64,000 nucleotides of DNA, taken from the NCBI GenBank assembly GCA_910586105.1, contig CAJUGU010000001.1, positions 7,033 to 71,032 of the forward strand, in the 5' to 3' direction. The notes under the pieces were generated by a model. That model saw nothing but the letters and a program-made list of their open reading frames with translations, was not told the DNA's origin and ran no database searches. The position numbers were made by a program, and so were the translations under genes. This DNA comes from an uncultured Eubacteriales bacterium. GTDB lineage: Bacteria; Bacillota; Clostridia; Oscillospirales; Butyricicoccaceae. Shown piece by piece: positions 39,095 through 49,045 of the stretch; positions within the stretch are counted from its first letter, which is position 1, and every line of letters begins with the position of its first letter.

Positions 39095-40870
39095 TCAGCC
39101 AGATGCTTTCCCGGAAGCGGGCGGCGCGTCGAGTTCACAGCATTCGTACACATCGTCCGGCTTTACGGTCAGTCGATGGCTCAGATATTTCGCAATATCA
39201 AAAGCATTCTTTGGGTCGTAGTCCGATAAATATTTGTACTGCGGATGCTTCGTAATATCATATTTATCGGAGAAGAATGGACGGACGCCCTGCACCTGTA
39301 ATATGCACTTACCTCCGTCCATTACCGCTAATTCATCGCATGACATCAATTCCTTTCCTAATTTTTGGTAATTTACGCCCATGCTCCGTTGACTGCCCCT
39401 TGTATCGGATGTGTTATAAAGGTCGATAGTCTCTTTTCCTAGCGTTTCCGATATTTCCTTTAATGTGCTGCGCTCCTTTCCACCGAGGAACAAAACGCAG
39501 GAACAGTTACCGATGATCGTTTCAGCGTTATCCTTATAAATCGCTTTGAGCTGGCTTTGGGTCTGCACCACGATATGAGCGGAGATTTCGCGGCTGCGGA
39601 TCACGCTGATAAGGTGCTGAAAATTCGGGATTTTCTGATTTGCAAACTCGTCCAGCAGGCAGGTGACATGGGTTTTCAATGCGCCGCCATTTTGCAGCGC
39701 ACGATCGCATAAAACATTGAACATTTGCGTGTAAACCATCGCTGCGATGAAGTTGAATGTGGTGTCTGTATCGGACACCACGCAGAACAGCGCCGTTTTG
39801 CGGTCGCCGATCTTTTCCAGCTCCAAATCATCGCCCTCCATCAGTTGGCGAACCTCCTTGATATCAAATGGAGCCATGCGAGCGCCGCAGCTAATAAGTA
39901 TACTTTTTGCTGTTTTTCCGGCAGCCATTTTGTACTTCTTGTACTGCCGTACAGCAAAGTGCTCCGGATCGCGCTTTTCGAGCTGTTCAAACATCAAATC
40001 GACCGCGTTTTTGAAGGTTTCGTCATCTTCCCGGACTTCTGAGGCGTTTAGCATTTCCAGAAGTGTGGTCATGTTCTTTTCCTCCTCCGGGGCCTCATAC
40101 CAGATGTACGAAATTAAGGCTTGATAATACAACGCTTCGGCCTTCGCCCAGAAATCTTCACCGCCTTTGCTGTCCTCGCCTTTGGTATTTTCCATAATGC
40201 AATTTACTAACTTTAAGATATCATTCTCACAATAGATATAGCGAAACGGGTTGTACCGCATAGACTGCTTAAAATCGATTGTATTGAGTATTTTAATCTC
40301 ATATCCGCCTTTTTGAAGCATCTTTCCGCACTCCAAAACCACCGTGCCTTTCGGGTCGGTTACGATATAGGAAGCGTTCATTTGCATCAAATTTGGCTTA
40401 ATATGAAATCGCGTTTTGCCGCTGCCGGAACCGCCGATTACTAACACATTTTTATTGATATTGTACTTCGGATTTTTGTTCCGTCCTACCATAACGCGCT
40501 CGGTCTGGGTCAGCAGGATATTCTGGTCAAACTTCGGGTTAATGAAAGGCTTGATATCCTCGGCTGTACCCCATCTTGCGCTGCCGTATTCGACCCCGTG
40601 GCGGTACTTCTTTGCGTTCTTCGCCTTGATGTAAACCGCCGCCCGAACGCACACCGCACCGACCAGCCCAACAATCAAATCCTGCGGGTGAAAGCTGAGC
40701 AGTGGGTTCTGCGAAATGATTTCGCCCAGGCTGGATATCGCCCCCATTCCTTTGGCGACCATATCTGCACCCGCTGCAAGCTGGTAAGCCTCGCCGACGC
40801 GGTCGAAAAACCAGAAAATAAACACGTAAGGGAAGTTCAAAATGAGGAACTTTTTCACATCAAATCTCAC
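39095..40870 (-). CDS. virD4: VirD4-like type IV coupling protein (TraG/TraD)
   Basis: A 591-residue ATPase that links the relaxase-DNA complex to the channel. Two N-terminal membrane helices (FLILNFPYVFIFWFF and LIVGLVGAVCVRAAVYI) anchor it. Walker A is GGSGSGKTRF (near 147), followed by SYIVTDPKGTVV (near 172, Walker B-like) and CLLDEFANQKIP with the arginine-finger region downstream. Length is typical. It overlaps pcfB by 4 bases (ATGA), its usual partner. Confidence 0.93.
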   Translation of the reverse strand: MRFDVKKFLILNFPYVFIFWFFDRVGEAYQLAAGADMVAKGMGAISSLGEIISQNPLLSFHPQDLIVGLVGAVCVRAAVYIKAKNAKKYRHGVEYGSARWGTAEDIKPFINPKFDQNILLTQTERVMVGRNKNPKYNINKNVLVIGGSGSGKTRFHIKPNLMQMNASYIVTDPKGTVVLECGKMLQKGGYEIKILNTIDFKQSMRYNPFRYIYCENDILKLVNCIMENTKGEDSKGGEDFWAKAEALYYQALISYIWYEAPEEEKNMTTLLEMLNASEVREDDETFKNAVDLMFEQLEKRDPEHFAVRQYKKYKMAAGKTAKSILISCGARMAPFDIKEVRQLMEGDDLELEKIGDRKTALFCVVSDTDTTFNFIAAMVYTQMFNVLCDRALQNGGALKTHVTCLLDEFANQKIPNFQHLISVIRSREISAHIVVQTQSQLKAIYKDNAETIIGNCSCVLFLGGKERSTLKEISETLGKETIDLYNTSDTRGSQRSMGVNYQKLGKELMSCDELAVMDGGKCILQVQGVRPFFSDKYDITKHPQYKYLSDYDPKNAFDIAKYLSHRLTVKPDDVYECCELDAPPASGKASG

Positions 40871-41349
40871 AGTTCGATTCCTCCCTTATCGCGGTTTTTG
40901 GCAACATCCTGCGCCATATTTTTGACCGCTTCTTTGAAGTACGAAAGCTGTGCCAGCAGGGACGGCTTTGGGGGCTTCTGAGCGCGGTTCAGGCTCTTTG
41001 CGGCGTACTCGGAAAAGGCGGCGTTTAGCGCGTCCGCGTCCCGCGCTTTGAAAAAGACAAGATATTTGCCCTGGGACGGGTCTTTTTTCAGCGCAAAATC
41101 TACGCCGTATTTTTTTGCGATCCGCTCAAAAGACTTGATGTTTTTATCGGTGATTTCAATGTTCTGAACGCCAGCATTCTGCCGGACAAGCTGTTTGACC
41201 GTCTGCTTGCCATGATGGATTTTGGGATTGCGGGCCTGCGTCAGATACTGGCGCATTGCCCACTTCAGCAGATCGGCGGTCAGCCTGCCGCCCGTCTTGC
41301 CGACCCGGATCGCTAATGCGACGGATTTGTCGCGAACTTCGTCCTGCAT
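40867..41349 (-). CDS. pcfB: PcfB family relaxosome adaptor (DUF3801)
   Basis: A 160-residue soluble protein. The opening DKSVALAIRVGKTGGRLTADLLKWAMR and the central KHHGKQTVKQL-like stretch match PcfB, which brings the processed DNA to the VirD4-type coupling protein in enterococcal plasmid pCF10 and relatives. Its stop overlaps the virD4 start. It follows the PP-loop gene after a 77-base gap holding no convincing gene. Confidence 0.9.
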   Translation of the reverse strand: MQDEVRDKSVALAIRVGKTGGRLTADLLKWAMRQYLTQARNPKIHHGKQTVKQLVRQNAGVQNIEITDKNIKSFERIAKKYGVDFALKKDPSQGKYLVFFKARDADALNAAFSEYAAKSLNRAQKPPKPSLLAQLSYFKEAVKNMAQDVAKNRDKGGIEL

Positions 41350-41426
41350 ATGATCGTCCTCCCTTCATGCAGGCTGGAATGATATAAGCGCCTACGGCGG
41401 AACCCGCAGGCGACGGAGCAGGTATT

Positions 41427-42203
41427 TCATGCGTGCCCCTCCTGTTCTTCGCGGGCAAACCGTTCATCCAGTCGTGCGACGCTCCAATTCTGCTTGAATT
41501 GTCCCAACGGACCGGGACCAAACTGTTCCCGTGCATGGTCATCCAGTTCACGCAGCCGCGCCCACAATTCCGGGTGATGAACGCGCAGCTTTCGCAGCTC
41601 GCCAATCCTTTGCAGCGGGCAACACCAGCACGAAACACGGTTGTAAATTTCGTACAATCCGCCGAAGTCAAAGCCCCGGTCATAGCAAATCTGCAAAGCC
41701 TGTGCTTCAGTAATACCCCATTCGACCAGCGGATAACGCTTTTGCGGATTGTCCTTGCACCGCCACGCTTCATCAGCGGCAATGCCGATATAATGAACTG
41801 CGTTCTTTTCTTCCTTCAGGCGTTTCGCTTCACGTTCAATAAGATGTGTTTTCAGCTGGCCTGTACACCATCTGACACGCATTCCCGGCCAGCCATAGCC
41901 GGTCAGGGGCTGACCATTCGCAATGCGCCGGTCAATCGCCCGCTGTTGCCGCTGCGGAACGTCAAACATATACCACTCAAAGCTGTGCGGATTTCGCAGA
42001 GTGGTCACGTGAATGCCGCGTTTTTCGTACAAATATTTGTCCATTTTCGCGATATGCGCTCCCATTTCAGGGAAGTCCATTCCGGTATCTGCGAAAATGA
42101 CACAATCAATCGGCATTTCTTTTTCGATCATTAGCAGAAGCATCGCGGTTGAATCTTTGCCGAAAGATGCCGAAACGATATGATATTGGTTATTTCCTGC
42201 CAC
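41427..42203 (-). CDS. PAPS-reductase-like PP-loop ATPase
   Basis: A 258-residue protein of the phosphoadenosine phosphosulfate reductase superfamily (adenylating, often sulfur-handling enzymes). The PP-loop is SASFGKDSTAMLLL at the N-terminus. VIFADTGMDFPEM, GMRVRWCTGQLKTHLIE (cysteine near 112) and a cluster CWCCPLQRIGELR (near 195) are present. Relatives include DndC-type DNA sulfur-modification proteins and tRNA thiolation enzymes. This clade is typical of conjugative elements and phages and its substrate is unknown. It heads the transfer operon here, upstream of pcfB, with AGGAGG before the start at 42203. Confidence 0.85.
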   Translation of the reverse strand: MAGNNQYHIVSASFGKDSTAMLLLMIEKEMPIDCVIFADTGMDFPEMGAHIAKMDKYLYEKRGIHVTTLRNPHSFEWYMFDVPQRQQRAIDRRIANGQPLTGYGWPGMRVRWCTGQLKTHLIEREAKRLKEEKNAVHYIGIAADEAWRCKDNPQKRYPLVEWGITEAQALQICYDRGFDFGGLYEIYNRVSCWCCPLQRIGELRKLRVHHPELWARLRELDDHAREQFGPGPLGQFKQNWSVARLDERFAREEQEGHA

Positions 42204-42270
42204 ATTTCCTCCTTGTTAGAAAAAATTGCCCCGGAAAGATTGCAGTCCTTCCAGGGCAAAACAGGTTGTG

Positions 42271-45200
42271 TTATTTGAGAGCTGTCCACTTTTCAGCGGA
42301 TCCATTCATGGTAAAAGTGTGTGCGTTGGACGCTTCGACGATATCCCAATAAAACCATTTTCCGGCAGGAACATCGGTGAAGGTTTTGTAGCCGGTTACG
42401 ACTGCATCCGCAGACGCCTTGCGCCCCAGAATGCGGTTGACCATTGCAATCGTTTCGGCGCGAGAAATGTTCTGGTTGGGACGGAAAGTGCCGTCCTCGT
42501 AACCATAAACCAGCCCAGCCGTCGCAGCCTGATTGATGTACTTTCGCGCCCAGTTTTCGGAAATATCCGTAAACTTATCCACCGTCTGCGTGTTGGAATT
42601 TCCGTAGAAGCGAGCCAAAATACTTGCCAGTTCCGCACGGGAAATGTTCTTGTCTGGGCCAAATGTCCCGTCCGGATAACCGGAAATTACGCCGAGATTT
42701 GCCAGCGTAGAAACCGCCGTGCTGTACCATGCGTTTGCAGGAACGTTCTTGAATCGGTTGATATTCGTGCCATAAGTGGCCTTCGCTTCGGAGGTCAGCA
42801 GCCGATACAAGATCGACGCAACTTCGGCGCGAGTGATATCAGCGGTGGGCGCGGCCTGTGTAGTCGTGCGGCCTACAATGTAGGCAAAATGGTCGGTACG
42901 GTTCAGCAGGGACAGCTTGGAGCCGCTGCCCAAAATATCGCCGTTATTAGAGCCGTTGTTGTTTCCGGTATCGTCACTGTTCGTGCCGTCGGGATCGGTG
43001 CTGCCCTGCTTAATCGTCACCTTCTGGACTTCGGAAGCCATTTCGGTTGCGGTCGCTTTATAGCGCACTTCGTAGCGGTCAGGGAACAGATTCTTAACGG
43101 TTTTACCGGTAATTGCCGTCCATCTGCCGCCCGAAATGCGGTATTCCATTGTTCTGTCCGTGTCGGTCAGCGTGCCGTCATTTTTGCCCTTGACGGTTTC
43201 ATCGGTATGCCCAACATCGGGGGCTTCACGCCGCGCGGGAATCTTCACGGAAATCGGTTCGCTGGGCGGTACGCCGTCCTTGCCGGGGTATCGAATCAGG
43301 ATTTCCTTGCCTGCGAGGTCGGAAACGTCCATCGGCTCCGGGCAGGGCTTCCAGGTCTTGCCGCCGTCGTCGCTGTACTCCATGTCGGGAGTGGTGTCAA
43401 TCGTTTCTGTGTTCGGGTCAAAAATCAGGACGGGCGCGTCAGGGTTATTGGAAACCAGAACGGTGACACTCCGACTGGCAAATTCGTCCGCACTGGCAGG
43501 GTAGCGGAACAACAAGGTTTTACCCCGATAATCCTTCGTATTCAGCGCATTGCTAAGAGCCGTCCATGTCTGCCCGTTGTCGGCAGAAAACTCCGTTCCG
43601 GTCGCAGAAGTGATTGTTTTTGCCGTACCGTCAACCTCGACATGGGGCGCTTCGCGGCGTGCCGGAATCTTTACCTCAACGCCGGTGCTGGGGAAGGAGT
43701 CCTCGTCACCGTGGTTGCGGATAATGACTGTCTGGCCGGTCAGGTCAGAAACGTCAAGCGGTTCGGTGCAGGGATTCCACGTCTTGCCGCCGTCCGTAGA
43801 GTAATCCATGTCCGGGGTCGTGTTGACCGTTTCGGAATCGTTGTCCAGCTTCACATCCGGATTTTCGGTGCGGTTCGGAATTTTCACTTCAACCGGATCG
43901 CTGGCAAATTCATCGTCATTCGCAGACTTTCGCACGAGAATTATCTGACCAGCCAAGTCGGAAACGTCCATATCCGGGTCGCACTTAATCCATGTCACAC
44001 CACCGTCCGTGCTGTACTCCATATCGTCTGTGGTGTTGATGGTCTGCCTGTCGCGGTCGATGGCCAGATCAGGCTTATCACCGCGCTTCGGAACGGTAAC
44101 ATTTACCGGCAGGCTGGCGAAATGCTCCGTGTCGTAACTTTCACGGACTGCCACTTCCTCTCCGCACAGACCGGACACGTCCAGCCCATCGGCGGGGACT
44201 TCTGCCCAGCCGTTTTCTGTCCGGTATTCCGGGTGCGTGCCAGTTGCGGTAAGGCGCTCGTTTTCGTTGCTGATGCTGGCAGTCGGTTCCGGATTTCGGT
44301 TTGGAACCGTCACAGATGCGCTGTTGCTGGCAGGATTTATACCGTCGCAGGCGTAGCGAATCCGGAAGGTTTCGCCGGTCAAATCGGACAGGCTCATGCC
44401 GTCTGTGCAGGTAATCCAGCTTTCGCCGCTGTCGCGGGAATACTCCATTGCGGCGGTGCTGTTCATGCTTTCGGTGGCATTGTCAATCACCGGCTCAGGA
44501 GCTACACCGCGAACAGGGACGATCACCGTGCAGGCATCACTGCGGAAGGAATCGTCGGTCGCGGCGATTCTCACCAAGAGGGTTTCGCCCTGCCGATCTT
44601 CGACATTCTGGCTGTCCTCGCAGGGCTTCCAAGTCTTGCCGCCATCGTTGGAATACTCCATATCCGGTGTGGTGTTCATGGTGAAGTCAAAGGGGTTGAC
44701 CTTCACATCCGGCGTTGCCGGACGTTCCGGCAGCATATCCATGATAACAGCGCCGGGCTTGCCCGTGCCATCGTCCACCAAACGGATGTAAATTGTGCTT
44801 CCGGGAATTACTTCGCCGCCGTTCGGGATTTCATCGGACAGGGTATAATCGTCGCCGACTTCGACCACATCCGGGTCAAAACGGATGATTTCCTCGCGGT
44901 AGTCAATTTCATAATCCAGCCCTGTGTCGGCAATCGTTTTGCCATCTACGGTTTTGCTGTCGGAAGCGTAAAGGTTGTCCGTTTCCTTGAGCCGCTGCGT
45001 GAAGATGTAGGCGGTGTCAGGCGTCAAACCGGTAAATTTCGGGCTGTCCTGCCAGTTTGCGCCGCCGTCGATGCTGTACTCCGCGCCCGGAACGGGATTG
45101 AGCGCGATTGTAGTGGTTGTACGGTTTGCAATCGTAGGTATGGTGTTCATCGTCTGCGGAGCCTTTTTGATGGTCATGTCCGCATAAACCTGCTCGGTTT

Positions 45201-48200
45201 TCAGATTGTAATTGTCCTTTGCGGTCAGGTAAAAACGCACCTTATAAGTACCCGCATCAACCGGCGCTTCGGAGCGCTCGTAGGGCTTGCCGCTGGCCAG
45301 CGTGCCAACGTACATGACGCTGACCGACTTCACACCCTCCAGCGTAGTCAGCTTGTCAGTGTACGGGTAAGGCTGACGGTTTCCGTTGTAAACAGTGGTG
45401 TAGGAGGGCATATTTGCACTGCTGTCGCTGCCGTCACCGCTGCCCGGAACATCAACGGATTTGTCCGTCGTTTTGCCGGAAACGGGACGCGTCCCGGAGG
45501 GCAGGTGGTTTTCGTCCTCCCTCATGCGCACCAGAATGGTGTAATTCTCGTTCGCGCTTAGCCCGCCAAAAATATTGCTGTCCTGCCAGTTGCTGCCGCT
45601 GTCGATGCTGTATTCCGCGCCGGGAATTGCTGATACGGTCAGCGTGTGCGCGGAGCTGCTTTCCAGTGAAGCCATTGGCGTGTCCTGCGCAGCTTTACGG
45701 ATGGTCAGCGTGGCTGTGTAATTTCCACTTGCAAGGATGTGGTTTGCATCGGGCGAGAAAATCGCTGTCACAAAGTATGTGCCTGCGTTGATCGGCGCGG
45801 TCGTGGTCGCGTCATAATTTGTACCGTCAATACCCTCATAGGTAAGCGCGACCGACGCGATTCCTGCAATATTATCCGCGCCGTGATACCGCTGAGGATT
45901 GCCCGTGTAGGTCACCGTTTCATCCACCAGCGAGGGGCGAACCATCCCAGCTTCGCCAGTCGGACGGATGATGTGCAGCTTTGGCGCGGGAAGCGTTTCG
46001 GGCAGTTTATAACCGTCCGCAGCCACAAAATCAATGTTTACGGCATAACTCCCAACATTGGAGGGTGGCGTTATAATGCCGTCATAGCCGGTAACTTTCA
46101 TAGATGCAATGCCAATATTGCTTTTGGGCAGGGTGTACGTCTGCGCGTGCCCGGTGTACTCAACGGTCTGATCGGCAAAGTTCTCGAAAGTGACCAGCGT
46201 TTTCTCGGTCGCCTGCATCGTGGACGGCCCTTCCAGCTCCTTATAACACGGTGTTTCGACCGCCTTAACCTTGATTTCATAGGTCGTGTCGCGGGTCAGG
46301 CCGGTGAAGGTGTCGGTGGTCTGCCAGGTTGTGCCGCCGTCAATCGAATACGCCATACCGTCCTCAACCTTGACCGTGATGGAGGAATCCGTTACGCCGA
46401 TCACAACGGGCGCAAGCGGCGTTGGGGGCGTGGCTTTGTTGATGGTCAGGGTTGCGTACTGCGGCTGCAATTCTTCGTAGCCGTTTTGCATGGTGTAGCT
46501 GACCTTGACGTTATAAACGCCGGGATTCACAGGCGGTTCGGTTGTCGGGCCGTAGCTTGTGCCGTTCGTGCCAGTGAAGCTCTGGACCGCTGCGGTGCAG
46601 CCAATCGGGACTTCCGCAACCAGCGATTTCGGCGTGCCGTCGTAGGTGTAAACCGCCGATTGAACGGTCGCAGCTGTCGAACTCTGGCGGGTCGTGCGAA
46701 TCACCGCAGACGAAACCGGGCTTTCATAACGGTTCTGATCGCCGGGGTATTTCGCCTGAATCGTGTACGCGGTGTCAGGGGACAGCCCTTCAAAAATCGT
46801 GCTCGACTGCCACGATTTTCCGCCGTCAATCGAGAAAACCGCTCCCGGAATTGCAGTGATTGTGATAGTGTTTGTGCCGGTGCTGCTGGCCTTCGGCGCG
46901 GACGGCGCGGCCTGCTCGACTTTGGTAATAGTCAGCGTGGAAGTGACCGGCTCCAGCGGCTTTGCCCCGGTCTGCATCGCGAAGCTGACCGTTACCGGAT
47001 AAACGCCGACATTGGTCGGCGCAGCAGTCGTGCTTTCTCCGTTTACCGTGTAAGTTACGGTACTTTTCGTGACGTATGAAATGGTAGGGATTTGATACGC
47101 AATCGGAATGCCCGTGTAGGGGTAACTTTGCGGCTGAAGGTTCAGATCGTCGAGATTTACGCCAATGTATTCCGTGCTAAATTGTGCAGATTTAGCGGGA
47201 GAGGCGGCATAATTGCCGTCGTCGGTTTCCTTTAGGCGCTGATAAAGCGTGTACGTCGTACCTGCATCCAGATTCCGAAACGACGGACTGTCCTGCCAGA
47301 CATTGCCGTCTTTGCTATACTCTGCGTTCTCGACCGATTTCAGCGTCAACGAACTCGTATCGGATGCCGCCAATACTGGTTCGCCGCAGATCTGTGCAGC
47401 CTTTTCAATGTTGTAGCTGACCATCGTGCTCGAAAGCTGCGGATAACCCGGCTGCATCACGAAAGACACCGTGACGGTGTATGCTCCAGCATTGACCGGC
47501 GGAACATTGCTGCTGTAAGGCCGTCCGTTGTTCGCCGTGCCTTTGTAGGCGATCGTCATGGACTGGATGCCGTCCGGAAGGTTCGGCATGGGCAACGGAG
47601 TGGAAACGCCGTCATAATCCTTGGTATAGTCACTGACTGTGGGTGCTTCCACGGTTCCATAAGTCAGGTTAATTGTAGCTGTAACAGCGGGCATATTTTC
47701 GCTGGAAAGCTGCGGGAAACCGGACACATTCAGCGTGCCGCTGACCGTTTGCGTCAGGGCATAAGGGGCATAACCCGCGCTGCTCCATGTGACCGGAACG
47801 CCTGTAACCGTCTGCGCGTTGCCCGAGCCGCCATAGGCTGTTACTGTCACAGTTTTCGGCAGGTTCAGGCTGCTGAACGGCGTCCCCATTGGAGCCGTCC
47901 GCACGACTTCCTCCACGTTCAAAATCGAGCGCGGCACGACCGTTACCGGGATGGTCATCGTCCCAATACCAGAGACATTTGCACGGACTTTGGTCGTCCC
48001 CGGCTTGCTGGAATCGAACTCGGTATAGGTGTTGTCCAGCGTCCAGGTATAGGCGCTGCTGCCGGTCGTGAACTGAACGGCGCTCATCGGGTCGCCGACA
48101 TAAATCGTGTTGGTCGCCGGGACGATCCATGCCAACGAGGTCGCCAGGTCGGTCCGTTCCCCATCCTTCAGCCAGACATAATTTTTGTCGGTGATTGGCG

Positions 48201-49008
48201 CGCAAATGGCATAAAGTCCGGCGGCAACCGGGTTTGTAACCAGGGAATCCCCGTCTACTATGAACTCGCCGTTTTCCCGCTTCACTTCAAAGACCATCAG
48301 GTCTACGGGTACGGATGCCCCGTTTACGTCCTGATATGCGACAGTTTTTCCATCTATCAGGCTTGTACCGTCGTAAATCTTGCTGTCAAACTCCGTCACC
48401 CATGGAACGGCTTTTGCGTAGACCTCCAAAATCTCTGCGGTTCGCAGTTCCACATTGTCATAAATGGCGCTGTTTACCGTAATCAGGATACCGTAGCGCC
48501 CGGTCTCACTGACCGAAACATGATTGTCCAACGTTGTCCCAACATAACGCCGGTATGCTGGAGCTACGTCATAAACGAGCGTATACGGCTGGCCGCTGAA
48601 CTCGACGCCGTTGTCCACCACGCCCTGATAAGCTGGATCAAGCGTGAACGCGCTGAGCGGCAGCGTCGGGACGTCGATTTGCGCCCAGCTGCCGCAGGTA
48701 TCGCAAGTGATCCGTACATAACCGTCGGTTGTTGCAGTCGCTTTCACGATTTCCTGAATAAATTGCGCGCCTTCCAGACAGGTATGCTCCCCGCGGATGC
48801 CACCGTCATTTTTGTCCGAATAGTCGAGAAAGAGGTATACGGGATCTTCGCCGGGGGCGGTGTATTGGGAATCCGGGGCTGGCCATGTTTCCGGCGCGTC
48901 GCTTTTCGACACAGCGAACGCGTGAACCGGCAGCATCCCCACCGCCATGCTCAATGCCAAAAGCCAGCTTATAATGCGCGGCATTCTGGCAGTTTTCTTT
49001 TTTTGCAT
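42271..49008 (-). CDS. Giant secreted repeat protein with C-terminal SLH domains
   Basis: A 2245-residue protein. The signal peptide is IISWLLALSMAVGMLPVHAFA (about 12-32). Two repeat arrays follow: first about six units of roughly 150 residues, each pairing a MBG-like domain (YTG...NAGTYxVxVSF) with EYSIDGGxxWQDS...GLxxDTxYT; then seven units of about 71 residues built around TPDMEYSxDGGKTWxPC...VKIP. The C-terminal 200 residues hold three SLH modules (ITRAEVASILYR, NISRAELASILARFYG, NISRAETIAMVNRIL), which bind cell-wall polymer. So it is exported and wall-bound, probably an adhesin or matrix protein (inference). The gene lies between the transfer operon and the second SLH gene. Long frames on the other strand are shadows. 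Confidence 0.9.
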   Translation of the reverse strand: MQKKKTARMPRIISWLLALSMAVGMLPVHAFAVSKSDAPETWPAPDSQYTAPGEDPVYLFLDYSDKNDGGIRGEHTCLEGAQFIQEIVKATATTDGYVRITCDTCGSWAQIDVPTLPLSAFTLDPAYQGVVDNGVEFSGQPYTLVYDVAPAYRRYVGTTLDNHVSVSETGRYGILITVNSAIYDNVELRTAEILEVYAKAVPWVTEFDSKIYDGTSLIDGKTVAYQDVNGASVPVDLMVFEVKRENGEFIVDGDSLVTNPVAAGLYAICAPITDKNYVWLKDGERTDLATSLAWIVPATNTIYVGDPMSAVQFTTGSSAYTWTLDNTYTEFDSSKPGTTKVRANVSGIGTMTIPVTVVPRSILNVEEVVRTAPMGTPFSSLNLPKTVTVTAYGGSGNAQTVTGVPVTWSSAGYAPYALTQTVSGTLNVSGFPQLSSENMPAVTATINLTYGTVEAPTVSDYTKDYDGVSTPLPMPNLPDGIQSMTIAYKGTANNGRPYSSNVPPVNAGAYTVTVSFVMQPGYPQLSSTMVSYNIEKAAQICGEPVLAASDTSSLTLKSVENAEYSKDGNVWQDSPSFRNLDAGTTYTLYQRLKETDDGNYAASPAKSAQFSTEYIGVNLDDLNLQPQSYPYTGIPIAYQIPTISYVTKSTVTYTVNGESTTAAPTNVGVYPVTVSFAMQTGAKPLEPVTSTLTITKVEQAAPSAPKASSTGTNTITITAIPGAVFSIDGGKSWQSSTIFEGLSPDTAYTIQAKYPGDQNRYESPVSSAVIRTTRQSSTAATVQSAVYTYDGTPKSLVAEVPIGCTAAVQSFTGTNGTSYGPTTEPPVNPGVYNVKVSYTMQNGYEELQPQYATLTINKATPPTPLAPVVIGVTDSSITVKVEDGMAYSIDGGTTWQTTDTFTGLTRDTTYEIKVKAVETPCYKELEGPSTMQATEKTLVTFENFADQTVEYTGHAQTYTLPKSNIGIASMKVTGYDGIITPPSNVGSYAVNIDFVAADGYKLPETLPAPKLHIIRPTGEAGMVRPSLVDETVTYTGNPQRYHGADNIAGIASVALTYEGIDGTNYDATTTAPINAGTYFVTAIFSPDANHILASGNYTATLTIRKAAQDTPMASLESSSAHTLTVSAIPGAEYSIDSGSNWQDSNIFGGLSANENYTILVRMREDENHLPSGTRPVSGKTTDKSVDVPGSGDGSDSSANMPSYTTVYNGNRQPYPYTDKLTTLEGVKSVSVMYVGTLASGKPYERSEAPVDAGTYKVRFYLTAKDNYNLKTEQVYADMTIKKAPQTMNTIPTIANRTTTTIALNPVPGAEYSIDGGANWQDSPKFTGLTPDTAYIFTQRLKETDNLYASDSKTVDGKTIADTGLDYEIDYREEIIRFDPDVVEVGDDYTLSDEIPNGGEVIPGSTIYIRLVDDGTGKPGAVIMDMLPERPATPDVKVNPFDFTMNTTPDMEYSNDGGKTWKPCEDSQNVEDRQGETLLVRIAATDDSFRSDACTVIVPVRGVAPEPVIDNATESMNSTAAMEYSRDSGESWITCTDGMSLSDLTGETFRIRYACDGINPASNSASVTVPNRNPEPTASISNENERLTATGTHPEYRTENGWAEVPADGLDVSGLCGEEVAVRESYDTEHFASLPVNVTVPKRGDKPDLAIDRDRQTINTTDDMEYSTDGGVTWIKCDPDMDVSDLAGQIILVRKSANDDEFASDPVEVKIPNRTENPDVKLDNDSETVNTTPDMDYSTDGGKTWNPCTEPLDVSDLTGQTVIIRNHGDEDSFPSTGVEVKIPARREAPHVEVDGTAKTITSATGTEFSADNGQTWTALSNALNTKDYRGKTLLFRYPASADEFASRSVTVLVSNNPDAPVLIFDPNTETIDTTPDMEYSDDGGKTWKPCPEPMDVSDLAGKEILIRYPGKDGVPPSEPISVKIPARREAPDVGHTDETVKGKNDGTLTDTDRTMEYRISGGRWTAITGKTVKNLFPDRYEVRYKATATEMASEVQKVTIKQGSTDPDGTNSDDTGNNNGSNNGDILGSGSKLSLLNRTDHFAYIVGRTTTQAAPTADITRAEVASILYRLLTSEAKATYGTNINRFKNVPANAWYSTAVSTLANLGVISGYPDGTFGPDKNISRAELASILARFYGNSNTQTVDKFTDISENWARKYINQAATAGLVYGYEDGTFRPNQNISRAETIAMVNRILGRKASADAVVTGYKTFTDVPAGKWFYWDIVEASNAHTFTMNGSAEKWTALK
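43220..44711 (-). repeat. Seven tandem repeats of about 213 bases in the SLH protein gene
   Basis: A recurring segment (translated P-R-R-E-A-P-D-V-like, then TPDMEYSxDGGKTW) starts near 43220, 43433, 43645, 43858, 44072, 44285 and 44498, with a last boundary near 44711. The period is 213 bases (71 codons). The copies have diverged at DNA level but keep frame, so this is an old coding repeat that can still recombine. Confidence 0.75.
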
Positions 49009-49045
49009 GAAATGCTCCTTTCAATGCTGATATTTCGCGGATTCG

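Noticed and set aside
41350..41426. Twelve-codon ORF (MKYLLRRLRVPP) between the PP-loop gene and pcfB as a leader peptide
   Set aside because: Too short to support. It overlaps the PP-loop stop (GCATGA), and no attenuator hairpin is seen.
43220..44711. Regularly spaced repeats as a possible CRISPR array
   Set aside because: The period is 213 bases, the units are coding and in frame, and there are no short identical repeats with unique spacers or cas genes.
42226..45561. Plus-strand open frame of 1111 codons opposite the first SLH gene, and similar ones at 45739-47079 and 47749-49074
   Set aside because: The translations are Arg/Cys/His-rich with no family resemblance and lack ribosome binding sites. 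The minus frame has a signal peptide, repeats and SLH modules, so these are antisense shadows of repeated coding DNA.
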